This document shows, in pieces, positions 29,053 through 40,084 of a stretch of DNA of 64,000 bases; the first letter of the stretch is position 1; the number at the start of each line of letters is the position of its first letter. The stretch is taken from NCBI RefSeq assembly GCF_002954615.1, contig NZ_MSCJ01000001.1:1922001-1986000 (forward strand). Direction: 5' to 3'. The position numbers and the translations under genes are program-made. The DNA is from Photobacterium angustum (GTDB lineage: Bacteria > Pseudomonadota > Gammaproteobacteria > Enterobacterales > Vibrionaceae). The notes beneath the pieces are model-generated. The model was not told the DNA's origin, did no database searches, and was given only the letters and a program-made list of their open reading frames with translations.

Positions 29053-30357
29053 TTAACGTTCCCAGTATGCTTCTTCCAAGCTATCTTCACGCTCAGGCAG
29101 ACCACGAGATAAACGTGGAGAGTACTGTGCCAATACTTCGTAGCTTACACGGTTTGAATATAAACAAACCTGTGAGAACGATGAGTATGTTAAGAAAGAA
29201 TGTTGGTGCTTACTAGAGTTCGGCACGTTTTCTTTATGGTAACGGTTTGCAGACATATCATGCAGTAATGCTGAAAGTGCACCATCACCAGCGCCATTCG
29301 TATTCTTAATACGCTCAGGGCCGCCCATGTAAGGAGCAATGTGTGAATACGCCTTAATTGGGTTCTCACACGCAGCTTTAAGCATTGGTCGACTGAATTC
29401 ATAGCGGTTAAACTCAGCAATATCACCTGGAAGTAACGGTAAACTTGTTTCACGCTTAGCGTTATCATCAGTGTAACCTGCGGTATATAAACCTACAGGG
29501 CCTGCAGTACAAAGAACAAGATCAACCCATTCTAATGCTTTATCTGCCGCCACAAGCGGATCAGACTCACCAGTCAACGCTTCACCTTCATCTTCGTTCA
29601 TTGCAACAACTGTTACATGATCACGAAGGAAGTCACGCCACCATTGTGGATCGTCTTGAATAACGAACTTTGTACCTAGTGTTAATACCACTGGCACATC
29701 GTATTTTTTCGCATATTCAATGGCACGCATTGTTGCTGCAGGCATAGGATCGCCAGGCTTACAACGCACTAAATACGCTGTTAGCACAAGCGCAGAGGCA
29801 TTTTCAAATACATGTTCAGGAATACTATTCGGTTCAAGTTGGTTCATCTTACCTTCGTTGATAGCGAACGTACGTTCACCGTCTTTTGAAATAAGAGCAA
29901 AACAACGACCAATAGGGCCATCAACAGGTTGAAGATAGTTCATATCCATACGGCTTGATGTATTACAAAGGTAACGGTACGCGTAACTACCGATCTCAAT
30001 GTCTTTACTCATCACGCCTAAAAGAACAGATTTATCATCCGCTAGCACAGAATAGTTGTGTAGCGTATTACCAATAGTGCCACCAGCAAACTCGTGAGTA
30101 ACAAGATTGTTCTCTTTTAGCTCTTGATATAGCGCTTCTGCTTTTTCATCAGTAATAACCAAAGAATGGCCTTTACTTAACTCATAGCGTTCCAGGAATT
30201 CATCATCCACATAAGCTTCAATATCTACCAATGTTTGGTCAATACCTACAACATGAGTACGTGCTAGACGCTTCTCTTGTTTCGTTTGACTTAAAAGTGG
30301 ATCGCGAGCATGTACCGGAAAGTAATGCTTAGATTTTCGTTGGCCTGGAAATTTCAT
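29053..30357 (-). CDS. gsk: Inosine-guanosine kinase
   Basis: Gsk phosphorylates guanosine and inosine in purine salvage. The 434 residues equal E. coli Gsk. PfkB-family features are the N-terminal FAGGTIGNTLHNYSVLADD and the C-terminal anion-hole motif NTNGAGDGALSALLHD, with the catalytic Asp. It is the first of a run of genes (gsk, hemH, adk, htpG) in the E. coli order. Confidence 0.96.
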   Translation of the reverse strand: MKFPGQRKSKHYFPVHARDPLLSQTKQEKRLARTHVVGIDQTLVDIEAYVDDEFLERYELSKGHSLVITDEKAEALYQELKENNLVTHEFAGGTIGNTLHNYSVLADDKSVLLGVMSKDIEIGSYAYRYLCNTSSRMDMNYLQPVDGPIGRCFALISKDGERTFAINEGKMNQLEPNSIPEHVFENASALVLTAYLVRCKPGDPMPAATMRAIEYAKKYDVPVVLTLGTKFVIQDDPQWWRDFLRDHVTVVAMNEDEGEALTGESDPLVAADKALEWVDLVLCTAGPVGLYTAGYTDDNAKRETSLPLLPGDIAEFNRYEFSRPMLKAACENPIKAYSHIAPYMGGPERIKNTNGAGDGALSALLHDMSANRYHKENVPNSSKHQHSFLTYSSFSQVCLYSNRVSYEVLAQYSPRLSRGLPEREDSLEEAYWER

Positions 30358-30417
30358 GTCTATGCGCTATCAAGTTGTAAATTTTGCGAATTCTATCACA
30401 GAATATAGAACATAAAA

Positions 30418-30463
30418 GCAAAAGCTCTCATTGGTTTTGAGATATATCAACACAAATGAGAGC
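30418..30463 (-). terminator. Hairpin terminator after hemH
   Basis: The 9-bp arms GCTCTCATT/AATGAGAGC, followed on the minus strand by an interrupted T run, lie 42 bases past the hemH stop. Confidence 0.7.
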
Positions 30464-30504
30464 GTAAACGTTATCGTCAATGTAAGTTACAGAATAAAAA
30501 CTGA

Positions 30505-31482
30505 CTATTCCCAACCTTGAACATGTTGTTTCACCAAGTTTTCCATCATTGTTATATGTGCTTGGCTATCATTAAGGCAAGGGATCAAATTAAATTCTAC
30601 CCCACCCGCTTCAATGAACACTTCTTTGCACTGCTCTGCAATTTCTTCAAGAGTTTCTAAACAATCAACAGAGAACGCAGGACACATTACATCAAGACGT
30701 TTTACGCCTTTCTCAGCCAATGATTTTATCGTGCCTTCAGTATACGGTTTTAACCATTCTTCACGTCCAAAAATAGACTGATAGCTCATGCTCATTTTCT
30801 CACGCGGCATCTCAAGCATCTTCGCTAATAGTTCCGTTGTACCATTACAATGATCTGGATACGGATCGCCATTATCAGCATAACGTTTAGGAATACCGTG
30901 ATATGAACATAATAAATAATCAGGCTCGCCTTTTTCTGCCCACAAAGTTTTAGCAGTCTCGGCCAACGCTGAAATATAATCAGGGTGATCGTAATAATGA
31001 TTAATAAAGCGCAACTCTGGGATATACGATATTGACTTTAAATCTTTCGCAATACGATCAAATACAGCAGCTGTGGTAGTGCCTGAATACTGAGGATATA
31101 ACGGTAAAACTAAAACCTTATCACAACCTTGCTGCTTTAGACGCTCCAAACCAGCCTGAGTACTCGGGTTACCATAAGTCATACCCAGTTCAACTGGGAC
31201 TTGAAGTATCTCTGTTAATGCTTTTTGTTGGCGTTTTGAATACACCATCAATGGTGAGCCATCTTCCATCCAAACAGATTGATATAATTTAGCAACTTTC
31301 GGTGAGCGAATCGGCAAAATTACGCCGTGTAAAATTGGGCACCATAACCAGCGAGTCATATCGACGACACGGTGATCGTGTAAAAATTGAGATAGAAATT
31401 GTTTCACCCCAGCAGCCGTCGGTGCATCAGGCGTACCTAGGTTAACTAACAATACACCGTATTTTTTATTGTCTTTATTCAT
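30505..31482 (-). CDS. hemH: Ferrochelatase
   Basis: HemH inserts Fe(II) into protoporphyrin IX, the last step of heme synthesis. The 325 residues (E. coli 320) show [13 protein letters not shown] at the start, the region [19 protein letters not shown], and [12 protein letters not shown] with the catalytic His near residue 195. The C-terminal half contains [15 protein letters not shown] with the conserved Glu. Its leader holds a long-spaced perfect inverted repeat (31515-31592). Confidence 0.97.
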   Translation of the reverse strand: MNKDNKKYGVLLVNLGTPDAPTAAGVKQFLSQFLHDHRVVDMTRWLWCPILHGVILPIRSPKVAKLYQSVWMEDGSPLMVYSKRQQKALTEILQVPVELGMTYGNPSTQAGLERLKQQGCDKVLVLPLYPQYSGTTTAAVFDRIAKDLKSISYIPELRFINHYYDHPDYISALAETAKTLWAEKGEPDYLLCSYHGIPKRYADNGDPYPDHCNGTTELLAKMLEMPREKMSMSYQSIFGREEWLKPYTEGTIKSLAEKGVKRLDVMCPAFSVDCLETLEEIAEQCKEVFIEAGGVEFNLIPCLNDSQAHITMMENLVKQHVQGWE

Positions 31483-31514
31483 CGGTTTTCGCTCTTATCT
31501 GTCCTATACCAAGC

Positions 31515-31592
31515 TTTCTGATCAAGAAAATAATAATCATGCAACCGAACCTAAACGAAAGCCCACTGCTTTTAGATCACTTTGATCAGAAA
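31515..31592. repeat. Perfect 11-bp inverted repeat upstream of hemH
   Basis: TTTCTGATCAA at 31515-31525 and TTGATCAGAAA at 31582-31592 are exact reverse complements, 56 bases apart. The near arm ends about 33 bases from the hemH ATG. Each arm contains a TGATCA palindrome with a Dam site. The role is unknown. Confidence 0.6.
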
Positions 31593-31629
31593 AAGACGTA
31601 TCCCGCCTTTATTAACCCTATTTAAACCA

Positions 31630-31670
31630 TAAAAAAACGGACTATACCAATAGGTAAGCCCGTTTTTTTT
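31630..31670. terminator. Rho-independent terminator after adk
   Basis: An imperfect stem AACGGGCTTACC/GGTATAGTCCGTT (minus strand reading, TATT loop) with T runs on both sides lies 40 bases past the adk stop. Confidence 0.8.
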
Positions 31671-31707
31671 CATTGTTACAAGCTATCTAAAACAGCCTAT
31701 ATCAATA

Positions 31708-32493
<786 letters not shown>

Positions 32494-34395
32494 TTATTTA
32501 ATCAGCAACTTGTTAATAGCAGCAAGGAACTGTGAAGGGTCTTCCATCGTACCGCGTTCAGCTAACATCGCTTCACCTAGCAAGAATTCAACCCAACGAC
32601 CAAACACTTCTTCATCCGCTTCATCAGCCATTTTCTTAACCAATGCGTGCTCTGGGTTTAATTCAAAAATGTATTGAACCTCTGGCGCATCATGGCCTGC
32701 TGCTGCTAGCAGTTTCGCCATTTGAGTACCCATTTCGTTTTCATCTGTCACAACAACAGCTGGTGTGTCATGAAGTTTGAACGTTGCACGTACATCTTTT
32801 ACACGTGTGCCTAGGTAACTTTTTGTACGCTCAGTAACTGAAGCAAATTCTTTTTCCGTCTCTTTTTGCTTCTCTTTCACTTCTTCATCATCAAAGCTTG
32901 AAAGATCAAGATCAGATTTGGTAATCGCTTGGAACTGCTTACCTTCAAATTCAGGCAAGTGGCCCATTAGATATTCATCAATACGATCGTACATCAAGAT
33001 CACTTCCAACCCTTTCGCACGGAATTGCTCTAGGTGTGGGCTATGTTTCGCTGCATTGAAATTATCTGCGGTTAGATAATAGATCTTATCTTGGTTTTCT
33101 TTCATGCGGCTCACGTAATCGGCAAGCGATACTGTTTGCTCTTGTGAGTCATTTTCTGTAGAGCTAAATCGCAGCAAGTTAGCAATTTTGTCGCGATTCG
33201 CAAAATCTTCAGCTAAACCTTCTTTTAATACCTGACCAAACGCTTTCCAGAACGTCTGATACTTCTCAGCATCATTTTTCGCCATACGCTCAAGCATTTG
33301 CAACACACGCTTAGTACACGCTTTACGTAGCGCTTGAGTCACCTTGTTATCTTGTAGAATTTCGCGTGATACGTTCAGTGGCAGATCGTTTGAATCAATT
33401 AAGCCGCGCACAAAGCGCAGGTATGTCGGCATGAACTGCTGTGCATCATCCATAATAAATACACGTTGTACATACAGTTTTAAGCCATGCTGACCATCTC
33501 GATTATTCAGATCCCAAGGTGCCGTCGACGGGATGTAAAGCAGACTAGTGTAATCTTGCTTACCTTCAACGCGGTTATGTGACCATACCAATGGCTCTGC
33601 GTAATCATGCGCAACGTGATTGTAGAATTCTTTATATTCTTCCTCACTGATGTCGGACTTATTACGTGTCCACAATGCTTGGGCCTTATTGATCTGATCC
33701 CACTTTGTTCCTGTTACTTTACCTTCTTCGTCTTTTTCTTCGGTTTGAATAAGAACAGGAATACCAATATGGTCTGAATACTTACCAACGATCTCACGTA
33801 AGCGATACTCATTTAAGAACTCTTTATCATCTTCACGTAGGTGCAAGATAATATCAGTACCACGATTCGCTTTAGTGATAGTTTCAATACTGTAATCACC
33901 TTCACCAGCAGACTGCCAACTTACCGCTTCATCAGCCGCAACATCAGCCGCACGTGTATTAACCGTTACCGAATCTGCCACAATGAATGCTGAGTAAAAA
34001 CCCACACCAAATTGACCAATCAGTTGCGAATCTTTACTTTCGTCCTCTTTGAGCTGAGAGAAGAATTCTTTCGTACCTGATTTAGCAATTGTGCCTAAAT
34101 GCTCAATCGCCTGCTCACGAGTCATACCAATACCATTATCACTAATAGTTAATGTACCCGCTTGCTCATTGATTGATAACTTAACGCATAGGTTAGAATC
34201 GTCACCATACAAATCAGACTGTGATAAGGCTTTAAAACGTAGCTTATCTGCCGCATCAGACGCATTTGAGATCAATTCACGTAAGAAAATCTCTTTATTC
34301 GAGTAAAGTGAATGGATCATTAGGTGAAGTAATTGTTTTACTTCCGACTGAAAACCACGAGTTTCCTTATTTTTATCAACTACTTGCTCGCTCAT
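32494..34395 (-). CDS. htpG: Chaperone HtpG (Hsp90 family)
   Basis: HtpG is an ATP-dependent chaperone. The 633 residues (E. coli 624) start with a GHKL ATPase domain: [26 protein letters not shown] and [11 protein letters not shown]. The middle domain has [11 protein letters not shown], and the C-terminal dimerisation domain follows. GGAG precedes the ATG. A heat-shock type promoter is visible upstream. It is divergent from toxR, the arrangement known from Vibrio and Photobacterium. Confidence 0.98.
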   Translation of the reverse strand: MSEQVVDKNKETRGFQSEVKQLLHLMIHSLYSNKEIFLRELISNASDAADKLRFKALSQSDLYGDDSNLCVKLSINEQAGTLTISDNGIGMTREQAIEHLGTIAKSGTKEFFSQLKEDESKDSQLIGQFGVGFYSAFIVADSVTVNTRAADVAADEAVSWQSAGEGDYSIETITKANRGTDIILHLREDDKEFLNEYRLREIVGKYSDHIGIPVLIQTEEKDEEGKVTGTKWDQINKAQALWTRNKSDISEEEYKEFYNHVAHDYAEPLVWSHNRVEGKQDYTSLLYIPSTAPWDLNNRDGQHGLKLYVQRVFIMDDAQQFMPTYLRFVRGLIDSNDLPLNVSREILQDNKVTQALRKACTKRVLQMLERMAKNDAEKYQTFWKAFGQVLKEGLAEDFANRDKIANLLRFSSTENDSQEQTVSLADYVSRMKENQDKIYYLTADNFNAAKHSPHLEQFRAKGLEVILMYDRIDEYLMGHLPEFEGKQFQAITKSDLDLSSFDDEEVKEKQKETEKEFASVTERTKSYLGTRVKDVRATFKLHDTPAVVVTDENEMGTQMAKLLAAAGHDAPEVQYIFELNPEHALVKKMADEADEEVFGRWVEFLLGEAMLAERGTMEDPSQFLAAINKLLIK

Positions 34396-34435
34396 CTCTA
34401 CTCCATAGGAAATTGTTAGGTGTTATTTTTAAGAT

Positions 34436-34463
34436 AAATATGGTCAAACAGTATAATTTCAAC
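34436..34463 (-). promoter_or_regulatory. Putative sigma-32 promoter of htpG
   Basis: Read on the minus strand, GTTGAAA at 34463-34457, a 13-base spacer and CCATATTT at 34443-34436 fit the heat-shock pattern CTTGAAA-N13-15-CCCCATNT. It lies about 40 bases before the htpG start, consistent with known RpoH control of htpG. Confidence 0.55.
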
Positions 34464-34589
34464 CTAAAATAGCACGTTTTTTATTTTTTATATTTTTTCA
34501 GATTCCGTTTTATATTTTTAGATTAAGAAACCATTCAGCAAACTTATAGAACAATGAATAATTAGAAGATCATTGCTAAGGTTAAATAA

Positions 34590-35459
34590 ATGCCTACACA
34601 CGCAAAAAAGTTTTTAATCGGACAACGATTCATTTTTGATCCAAACGATAACAGTTTGATTGATAAACTAGAAAATAATGAGTTAATTCGTTTGGGCAGT
34701 AATGAAAGCCGTGCCTTGAGTCTTCTAATCGAAGATCCAAGCCTCATTATTACTCGCCAACGTATTCACGATTATGTTTGGCGTGAACAAGGCTTTGAAG
34801 TCGATGACTCAAGTCTAACTCAAGCTATTTCAACGCTACGTAAAGCACTAAAAGACTCAACCAAGTCGCCTGCATTCGTTAAAACTGTACCTAAACGTGG
34901 TTACCAAATCATTGCCACTGTGGATACCTATGTCGATGAAGAAGACGCTGATTGTAATGATGCACAACAAGAAACCTTAGCGCATCCAGAGCATATACCC
35001 CTTATTGATACACAAAGTGTTGATGTTACAGATAGCGAGATCGTTGAACAAATAACAGGGCCTGAATCATCTATACCACCCTCAATAGAAACCAAACCGA
35101 AGATAACATGGCTTGGTTGGGTAGCACTGGTGATCGCCTTAATATTACCCATTGCTGTCAATTTAAGTATGCCACCAAAATCGGCAGCTTTTCGTCCACT
35201 TCTTCAAGTTGATGGCGTAAAAATTTACACACCAATCAGTAATCCTGTGATGAAAGATTGGAACAATATGATCAGCAGTTGTGTAAGTAATTATTTGAAA
35301 AATCATCAAGATGAAGGTAAACCAACCGAAGTCATCGTCACCGGTGGACAAAATAATCAGCTGTATTTGAATTATTTACATAGCAGTAGTGTACCAATGG
35401 AAAACATCACCTTACGTTTGCTGACTAGCCATGAGGATAATGTGAAATTATGCCAGTAA
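34590..35459 (+). CDS. toxR: Transmembrane transcriptional regulator ToxR
   Basis: ToxR is an inner membrane-bound activator. The 289 residues have an OmpR-type winged helix at the N-terminus (about 15-110, with TRQRIHDYVWREQGFEVDDSSLTQAISTLRK split across the wing and recognition helix, and FVKTVPKRGYQI). An acidic linker, one transmembrane helix (about 172-192, WLGWVALVIALILPIAVNL) and a periplasmic domain follow, with two cysteines (in ISSCV and at the end in KLCQ) that could form the known disulfide. In Vibrio it controls porins and virulence; in P. profundum it responds to hydrostatic pressure. It overlaps toxS by 10 bases. Confidence 0.96.
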   Translation: MPTHAKKFLIGQRFIFDPNDNSLIDKLENNELIRLGSNESRALSLLIEDPSLIITRQRIHDYVWREQGFEVDDSSLTQAISTLRKALKDSTKSPAFVKTVPKRGYQIIATVDTYVDEEDADCNDAQQETLAHPEHIPLIDTQSVDVTDSEIVEQITGPESSIPPSIETKPKITWLGWVALVIALILPIAVNLSMPPKSAAFRPLLQVDGVKIYTPISNPVMKDWNNMISSCVSNYLKNHQDEGKPTEVIVTGGQNNQLYLNYLHSSSVPMENITLRLLTSHEDNVKLCQ

Positions 35460-35995
35460 ATTCTCCTATTACCTTTTCGCATATTATTCGTAAGTATTGG
35501 CCTTTTGGGATCCTTGCTATTTCTATCACAGTCTGTAGTTGGGTTTATTTTTCAACGGATTACAAGCAAGAGCAGCTACTGATGTCACGAGAATGGCAAA
35601 GTACGACATTTAGTCGCATTGAGCCAACACAACTCGATAATTTAGGCACACTACGTAAAGTAAAACAAAACAGTAATATGGTGTATTTGCCTAACCATAC
35701 CTATTCGCGTATTACGACGTTAGAGCTTTATAGTGAGAAACCAACGCCCGTAACAATTCATATTTCTGAATCTGGTCAATGGGATGTCAGTGGTGGCTAT
35801 CTGCTCACTGAGCCAACAGAGTTTAAAGATGTAACATCGGGTACAAATATTGATTTTGATGATAAGCAACTTAATGTTGTAAAAGATATTTTCAGAATGA
35901 ATGCGCAAGAAAGCCGTCGTATTGATGTGATAAACAAAAACTCACTGTTATTAACCAGTTTAACCTACGGCTCCAATATTCTTTACTCGCTGTAA
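35450..35995 (+). CDS. toxS: ToxR-stabilising membrane protein ToxS
   Basis: ToxS guards the periplasmic domain of ToxR and promotes its activity. The 181 residues have one N-terminal transmembrane helix (about 15-35, YWPFGILAISITVCSWVYF) and a periplasmic domain. Family features are REWQSTTFSRIE and the C-terminal LTSLTYGSNILYSL. The ATG overlaps the end of toxR, so translation is coupled. A strong terminator follows. Confidence 0.95.
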   Translation: MPVNSPITFSHIIRKYWPFGILAISITVCSWVYFSTDYKQEQLLMSREWQSTTFSRIEPTQLDNLGTLRKVKQNSNMVYLPNHTYSRITTLELYSEKPTPVTIHISESGQWDVSGGYLLTEPTEFKDVTSGTNIDFDDKQLNVVKDIFRMNAQESRRIDVINKNSLLLTSLTYGSNILYSL

Positions 35996-36019
35996 AAATA
36001 CAGGCTTGAAATAACACAT

Positions 36020-36052
36020 AAAAAAACCGCGCTATATTAGCGCGGTTTTTAT
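36020..36052. terminator. Bidirectional terminator between toxS and recR
   Basis: The stem AAACCGCGCTA/TAGCGCGGTTT with A and T runs lies between convergent genes. Confidence 0.92.
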
Positions 36053-36066
36053 TTATTCTCGACAAA

Positions 36067-36666
36067 CTACAAACGCTGACGCCCAGCTAATGAGTGCGAT
36101 AGCGTTGTGCCATCAACAAGTTCTAACTCGCCACCGACAGGAACACCATGAGCAATACGGCTCGCTGGTACACCATATTCATGACATAACTCAGCAATGT
36201 AATGCGCTGTGGCTTCCCCTTCAACCGTTGGGTTAGTTGCAAGAATTAATTCACTGATATTTTCATGCTGTAATCGATTTTCAAGACGATCAAGACCAAT
36301 ATCAGAAGGTCCAATACCATCAAGTGGTGACAAGTGCCCCATCAAAACAAAATAACGGCCAGAAAATTGTCCTGTTGCTTCTACTGCGACAATATCCGCA
36401 GGACTTTCAACAACACAAATTAAACCGTTTTCTTGGCGACGAGGGTTCTCACAAATGGCACAAACATCATCTTCAGTAAATGTTCGACAATCACGGCAAT
36501 GTCCAATTTCAGTCATTGCCTGACTCAGTGCATCTGCAAGCTGTAAACCACCTTGACGATTACGCTGTAGCAAACTAAAAGCCATACGCTGTGCAGACTT
36601 AGGACCAACCCCCGGTAGACAGCGTAAAGCTTCCATTAAATGCTCCAGTAAGTGACTGGTACGCAT
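36067..36666 (-). CDS. recR: Recombination mediator RecR
   Basis: RecR, with RecFO, loads RecA on gapped DNA. The 199 residues (E. coli 201) have the helix-hairpin-helix [14 protein letters not shown], the C4 zinc finger starting [16 protein letters not shown] and the Toprim domain with [17 protein letters not shown]. It follows ybaB by 3 bases in the conserved dnaX-ybaB-recR operon. Confidence 0.97.
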   Translation of the reverse strand: MRTSHLLEHLMEALRCLPGVGPKSAQRMAFSLLQRNRQGGLQLADALSQAMTEIGHCRDCRTFTEDDVCAICENPRRQENGLICVVESPADIVAVEATGQFSGRYFVLMGHLSPLDGIGPSDIGLDRLENRLQHENISELILATNPTVEGEATAHYIAELCHEYGVPASRIAHGVPVGGELELVDGTTLSHSLAGRQRL

Positions 36667-36669
36667 TAA

Positions 36670-36999
36670 TTAGAATGGCAGTTTAAAGCCAGCAGGTAGG
36701 TTCATACCGCCAGTTACTGAAGCCATTTTTTCTTTTTGTGCTTCTTCGATACGACGAGCAGCATCGTTAAATGCAGCTGCGATAAGATCTTCTAGCATGT
36801 CTTTATCGTCTTCCATTAGACTTTCGTCAATTTCAACACGACGAACACTGTGGCTACCAGTGATAGTAACTTTAACAAGGCCAGCACCTGATTCACCAGT
36901 TACTTCCATGTTTGCTACTTCTTCTTGCATCTTCTGCATGCGCTCTTGCATCTGTTGCGCCTGCTTCATCATGTTACCCATGCCACCTTTACCAAACAT
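36670..36999 (-). CDS. ybaB: Nucleoid-associated protein YbaB/EbfC
   Basis: This is a small dimeric DNA-binding protein of 109 residues, the same length as E. coli YbaB. The N-terminal [19 protein letters not shown] is glycine- and methionine-rich, followed by a coiled region. The core has [20 protein letters not shown]. The C-terminus reads [11 protein letters not shown]. It lies in the dnaX-recR operon, 37 bases after dnaX. Confidence 0.97.
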   Translation of the reverse strand: MFGKGGMGNMMKQAQQMQERMQKMQEEVANMEVTGESGAGLVKVTITGSHSVRRVEIDESLMEDDKDMLEDLIAAAFNDAARRIEEAQKEKMASVTGGMNLPAGFKLPF

Positions 37000-37036
37000 A
37001 TCTTTTCTCTCTCTATCTTGGTCTGGTTAAAAACCT

Positions 37037-39262
37037 TTAAATTGGTCGAACACTGTCTTCATCCAGTTGAGCTGCAAAACGCTGACAAATAAACATCACA
37101 TTTTGATCGTTATCTAAGCTCTGTTTTGCTTGTAACAACTTTTGTTGATACAGCTCTTCACGTAATTCTAACGGTGTTTTTCCTTCTTCACCCAGTACGA
37201 TATTCAACATGACTGGGTGTCCTAATACGGTACTTAATGCATTACATAATTGTTCTTTAGCACGCTCACCATTTAAATGCTGTTGCGATGCGCGTAAATG
37301 CAATGTGATTTGATCACCTTGCTGCTCAAAAGAAGAGTTCAAGGCTAGCTGTTGGATTAATTTCCCCACATCCAACTGCGTCACTAAGTTTGCCCAACTA
37401 TCCTGATTTGCCGCTTCATTGACAAGTATTTTTGTCATTTCCGGTGTTTTTTCGTGCTCTAGTGCTTTCTTTAAAACACGTGGAGCCACATCGACTTTTT
37501 TAGCCTCTTCAGCATCAGGTTTTGCTGTCGGTTTCCAGCGGTATTCTTGATCTTCTTTCTCTTGTTGCTGTTGTGCTGGGAGATTCGACGTCGGCATCGC
37601 ACGGGAAGCACTCGTAGGCATCGCTTTTTGCTTATTGGCAACGCGATCTAATACGGATGTAGCGACTTTTTTAGCTGACGTCGTTGGCGTCTTTTTTACC
37701 GATGAAACCTGTGCATCATCATTACCACGCTGTTTCTGGCTGCGTAATCTATTACGTGCCGCCAATAACCCACTAGCAGCCGAACCTGAACGTGATGTTT
37801 CAGCAGGTACTGCTGGCACTTCAGGCACACTCATCGATTGCGATATCTGTGGCACTGGTTCTTGAGAACGTTGTGGCGCAACGGGTTGTGATTGAGCACT
37901 TTGCTGAGCTGGTGCGACTTGAGGTTCTGGCATCACAGAATGAGGCTGCATTGGCGCCATATTCATTTCTGGATTAACAGCGGCATTAGATTGTTGCTGT
38001 ATTGGATGCGGCTCGACTTGAGATGCAGGCTCCGTATGCGCGGCTTGCATCTGCGCTTTTAACGCTTGTACGCGTGAAACACCTTGCTGCCCAGTGGAAT
38101 TAGGATTCACAGCTGGTACTGCCGCGACCGGCTGAGTGCTAGGAACATTGATCGCTTGTGGCTGGATCCCTGATGAAACAACAGGTCTAAATGCCAACAT
38201 ACGTAATAGCACCATTTCAAGTCCAGTTCGACCATCAGGCGCATAGCCTAAATCTTGTCGACCTTGCACCGCAATTTGATAGCATAGCTGCACATCTTGT
38301 GGCGTCATCAGTTGGCTTAACAAACTGATACGCTCAGCATCAGGCAACGCATCATCTAAACTCGCAGGTAAAGCTTGATACATGGCTACACGGTGCAATT
38401 GACTGGCTAATTCACGCAGTAGACTGTCCCATTCAACGCCAATATTCGCCAGTTCTTGTAAACTGTTCATCGCATTATTTGCATTTGCTTGCGCGACAGC
38501 TTCAAGTAAGAATAACGCTTGATCTGTATCTAATGTGCCAAGCATTGTCGCAACATTATCAATGCCGACTTGACCATTCCCTAAAGCAATGGCTTGATCC
38601 GTTAAACTTAACGCATCACGCATACTACCTTCAGCAGCGCGCGCTAATAAGCTTAATGCTTTAGCTTCATACTCCACTTTTTCTTCTGTGAGTACTGTTT
38701 CTAATTGCGTTTGAATTTGTTGATGATCAAGATGCTTTAAATGAAACTGCAAACAACGAGATAAGATTGTAACTGGCAACTTTTGAGGATCCGTTGTCGC
38801 TAAAATAAATTTAACGTACTCCGGCGGCTCTTCTAACGTTTTTAGTAAAGCATTAAAACTGTGGCGAGATAACATATGTACTTCATCGATCAAGTACACT
38901 TTAAAGCGTCCACGAGCAGGCTTATACTGAACGTTATCGAGCAATTCACGAGTATCTTCTACTTTGGTACGAGACGCCGCATCTATCTCTAATAGATCAA
39001 CAAAACGTCCTTCGTCAATTTCACGACATGTTGCACATTTACCACAGGGTGTTGCCGTGATCCCTTCTTCACAGTTCAGTCCTTTAGCAAAGATGCGCGC
39101 GATAGTTGTTTTACCCACACCACGAGTACCACTGAACAAGTAAGCATGATGAAGGCGATTTTGCGTTAACGCATTGCCTAAGGCTGTCAACACATGTGAC
39201 TGACCTACCACATCAGAAAACTGAGATGGACGCCATTTACGGGCCAGAACCTGATAACTCAT
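37037..39262 (-). CDS. dnaX: DNA polymerase III subunits gamma and tau
   Basis: DnaX is the clamp-loader ATPase. The 741-residue tau form is longer than in E. coli (643) because of a Gln/Pro-rich linker at about 385-600. The N-terminal domains carry the P-loop FSGTRGVGKTTIARIF, a four-cysteine zinc site (CEEG, CGKCATC), DEVHMLSRHSFNALLKTLEEPP and the SRC sensor. The C-terminus (about 600-741) is the tau-specific DnaB/alpha-binding part. An in-frame A AAA AAG heptamer at codon 524 (see 37671-37712) predicts a gamma form of about 530 residues. Confidence 0.96.
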   Translation of the reverse strand: MSYQVLARKWRPSQFSDVVGQSHVLTALGNALTQNRLHHAYLFSGTRGVGKTTIARIFAKGLNCEEGITATPCGKCATCREIDEGRFVDLLEIDAASRTKVEDTRELLDNVQYKPARGRFKVYLIDEVHMLSRHSFNALLKTLEEPPEYVKFILATTDPQKLPVTILSRCLQFHLKHLDHQQIQTQLETVLTEEKVEYEAKALSLLARAAEGSMRDALSLTDQAIALGNGQVGIDNVATMLGTLDTDQALFLLEAVAQANANNAMNSLQELANIGVEWDSLLRELASQLHRVAMYQALPASLDDALPDAERISLLSQLMTPQDVQLCYQIAVQGRQDLGYAPDGRTGLEMVLLRMLAFRPVVSSGIQPQAINVPSTQPVAAVPAVNPNSTGQQGVSRVQALKAQMQAAHTEPASQVEPHPIQQQSNAAVNPEMNMAPMQPHSVMPEPQVAPAQQSAQSQPVAPQRSQEPVPQISQSMSVPEVPAVPAETSRSGSAASGLLAARNRLRSQKQRGNDDAQVSSVKKTPTTSAKKVATSVLDRVANKQKAMPTSASRAMPTSNLPAQQQQEKEDQEYRWKPTAKPDAEEAKKVDVAPRVLKKALEHEKTPEMTKILVNEAANQDSWANLVTQLDVGKLIQQLALNSSFEQQGDQITLHLRASQQHLNGERAKEQLCNALSTVLGHPVMLNIVLGEEGKTPLELREELYQQKLLQAKQSLDNDQNVMFICQRFAAQLDEDSVRPI
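37671..37712 (-). promoter_or_regulatory. Programmed -1 frameshift signal in dnaX
   Basis: Minus strand: the in-frame slippery heptamer A AAA AAG is at 37697-37691 (codons GTA AAA AAG). AGG lies 10 bases upstream, like the internal Shine-Dalgarno of E. coli dnaX. A -1 slip gives six codons (D A N D V S) and then TAA at 37673-37671. A small GACG/CGTC hairpin follows the heptamer. The geometry agrees with the E. coli gamma-producing signal. Confidence 0.75.
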
Positions 39263-39488
39263 TAATAACTACCTTACTCTATCTAGACAGCGTCTTATAA
39301 ATACACTCGCCTCTATTTCTATTATTCTCTAAACCTTATTTTAGGTACTAATAAAACAAATAGTTCGTAGAAAATAAGAGAAATACTAAGACATGATGTA
39401 TTGATGGTGAAACCTGCGCTAATGCTAGCATATTGCGTATTTTTGAGCGAGAGAAGAGATAATTGAGAGCGCAATCATTAAGCAAATA

Positions 39489-39521
39489 AACAGTAAGTAA
39501 ACATCTGGCTTACTTACTGTT
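39489..39521 (-). terminator. Hairpin terminator after apt
   Basis: The 12-bp arms AACAGTAAGTAA/TTACTTACTGTT with a 9-base loop lie 18 bases past the apt stop. The minus-strand T run is short. The rest of the 276-base spacer between dnaX and apt shows no other structure. Confidence 0.7.
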
Positions 39522-39538
39522 CATTATTCTACTTATAC

Positions 39539-40084
39539 TTAGTGGCCTGGGAAGTCACAAATAGCATATACATTTAAGCCTAAGCCTTGAAGACGCGCTT
39601 CACCGCCGATATCTGGCAAGTTAATAACAAATGCAGCATCATCGACAATACCACCTAAGCGACGCACTAAATTCGTTGTCGCTTCAATAGTGCCACCTGT
39701 TGCCAATAGATCGTCTACAAGCAAAACGCGATCTCCAGGTTTAATTGCATCTTTGTGAATTTCTAAGGTGTCTTTGCCGTATTCTAACTCGTAGCTTTCA
39801 GCAATCACTTCACGCGGTAATTTACCTGGCTTACGAACAGGCACAAAACCAACGCCAAGTTCTAAAGCAAGTGGCGCACCAAACAGAAAACCGCGCGCTT
39901 CAGTACCGATAATTTTTGTAATACCTTGGTCTTTATACTTTTCAGCTAAAATAGCAATCGTTGCACGGTAAGCTTCAGGCTGCTCCATCAAGCTCGTCAC
40001 ATCACGGAATAAGATCCCCGGCTTTGGGTAATCTTGAATTGATTGAATACTATTTTTAATCAAGTTAAGTGTTTCTTGGTTCAT
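39539..40084 (-). CDS. apt: Adenine phosphoribosyltransferase
   Basis: Apt makes AMP from adenine and PRPP. The 181 residues (E. coli 183) show [28 protein letters not shown] and the PRPP-binding loop [13 protein letters not shown]. It sits between dnaX and ybaN in the E. coli order. Confidence 0.98.
   Translation of the reverse strand: MNQETLNLIKNSIQSIQDYPKPGILFRDVTSLMEQPEAYRATIAILAEKYKDQGITKIIGTEARGFLFGAPLALELGVGFVPVRKPGKLPREVIAESYELEYGKDTLEIHKDAIKPGDRVLLVDDLLATGGTIEATTNLVRRLGGIVDDAAFVINLPDIGGEARLQGLGLNVYAICDFPGH

Noticed and set aside
37490..37500. Further A-rich runs (T AAA AAA G) in dnaX as frameshift sites
   Set aside because: They do not fit the efficient A AAA AAG heptamer and lack the upstream AGG spacing.
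39400..39460. 20-codon frame on the plus strand between dnaX and apt
   Set aside because: No ribosome-binding site and no hydrophobic or domain pattern.
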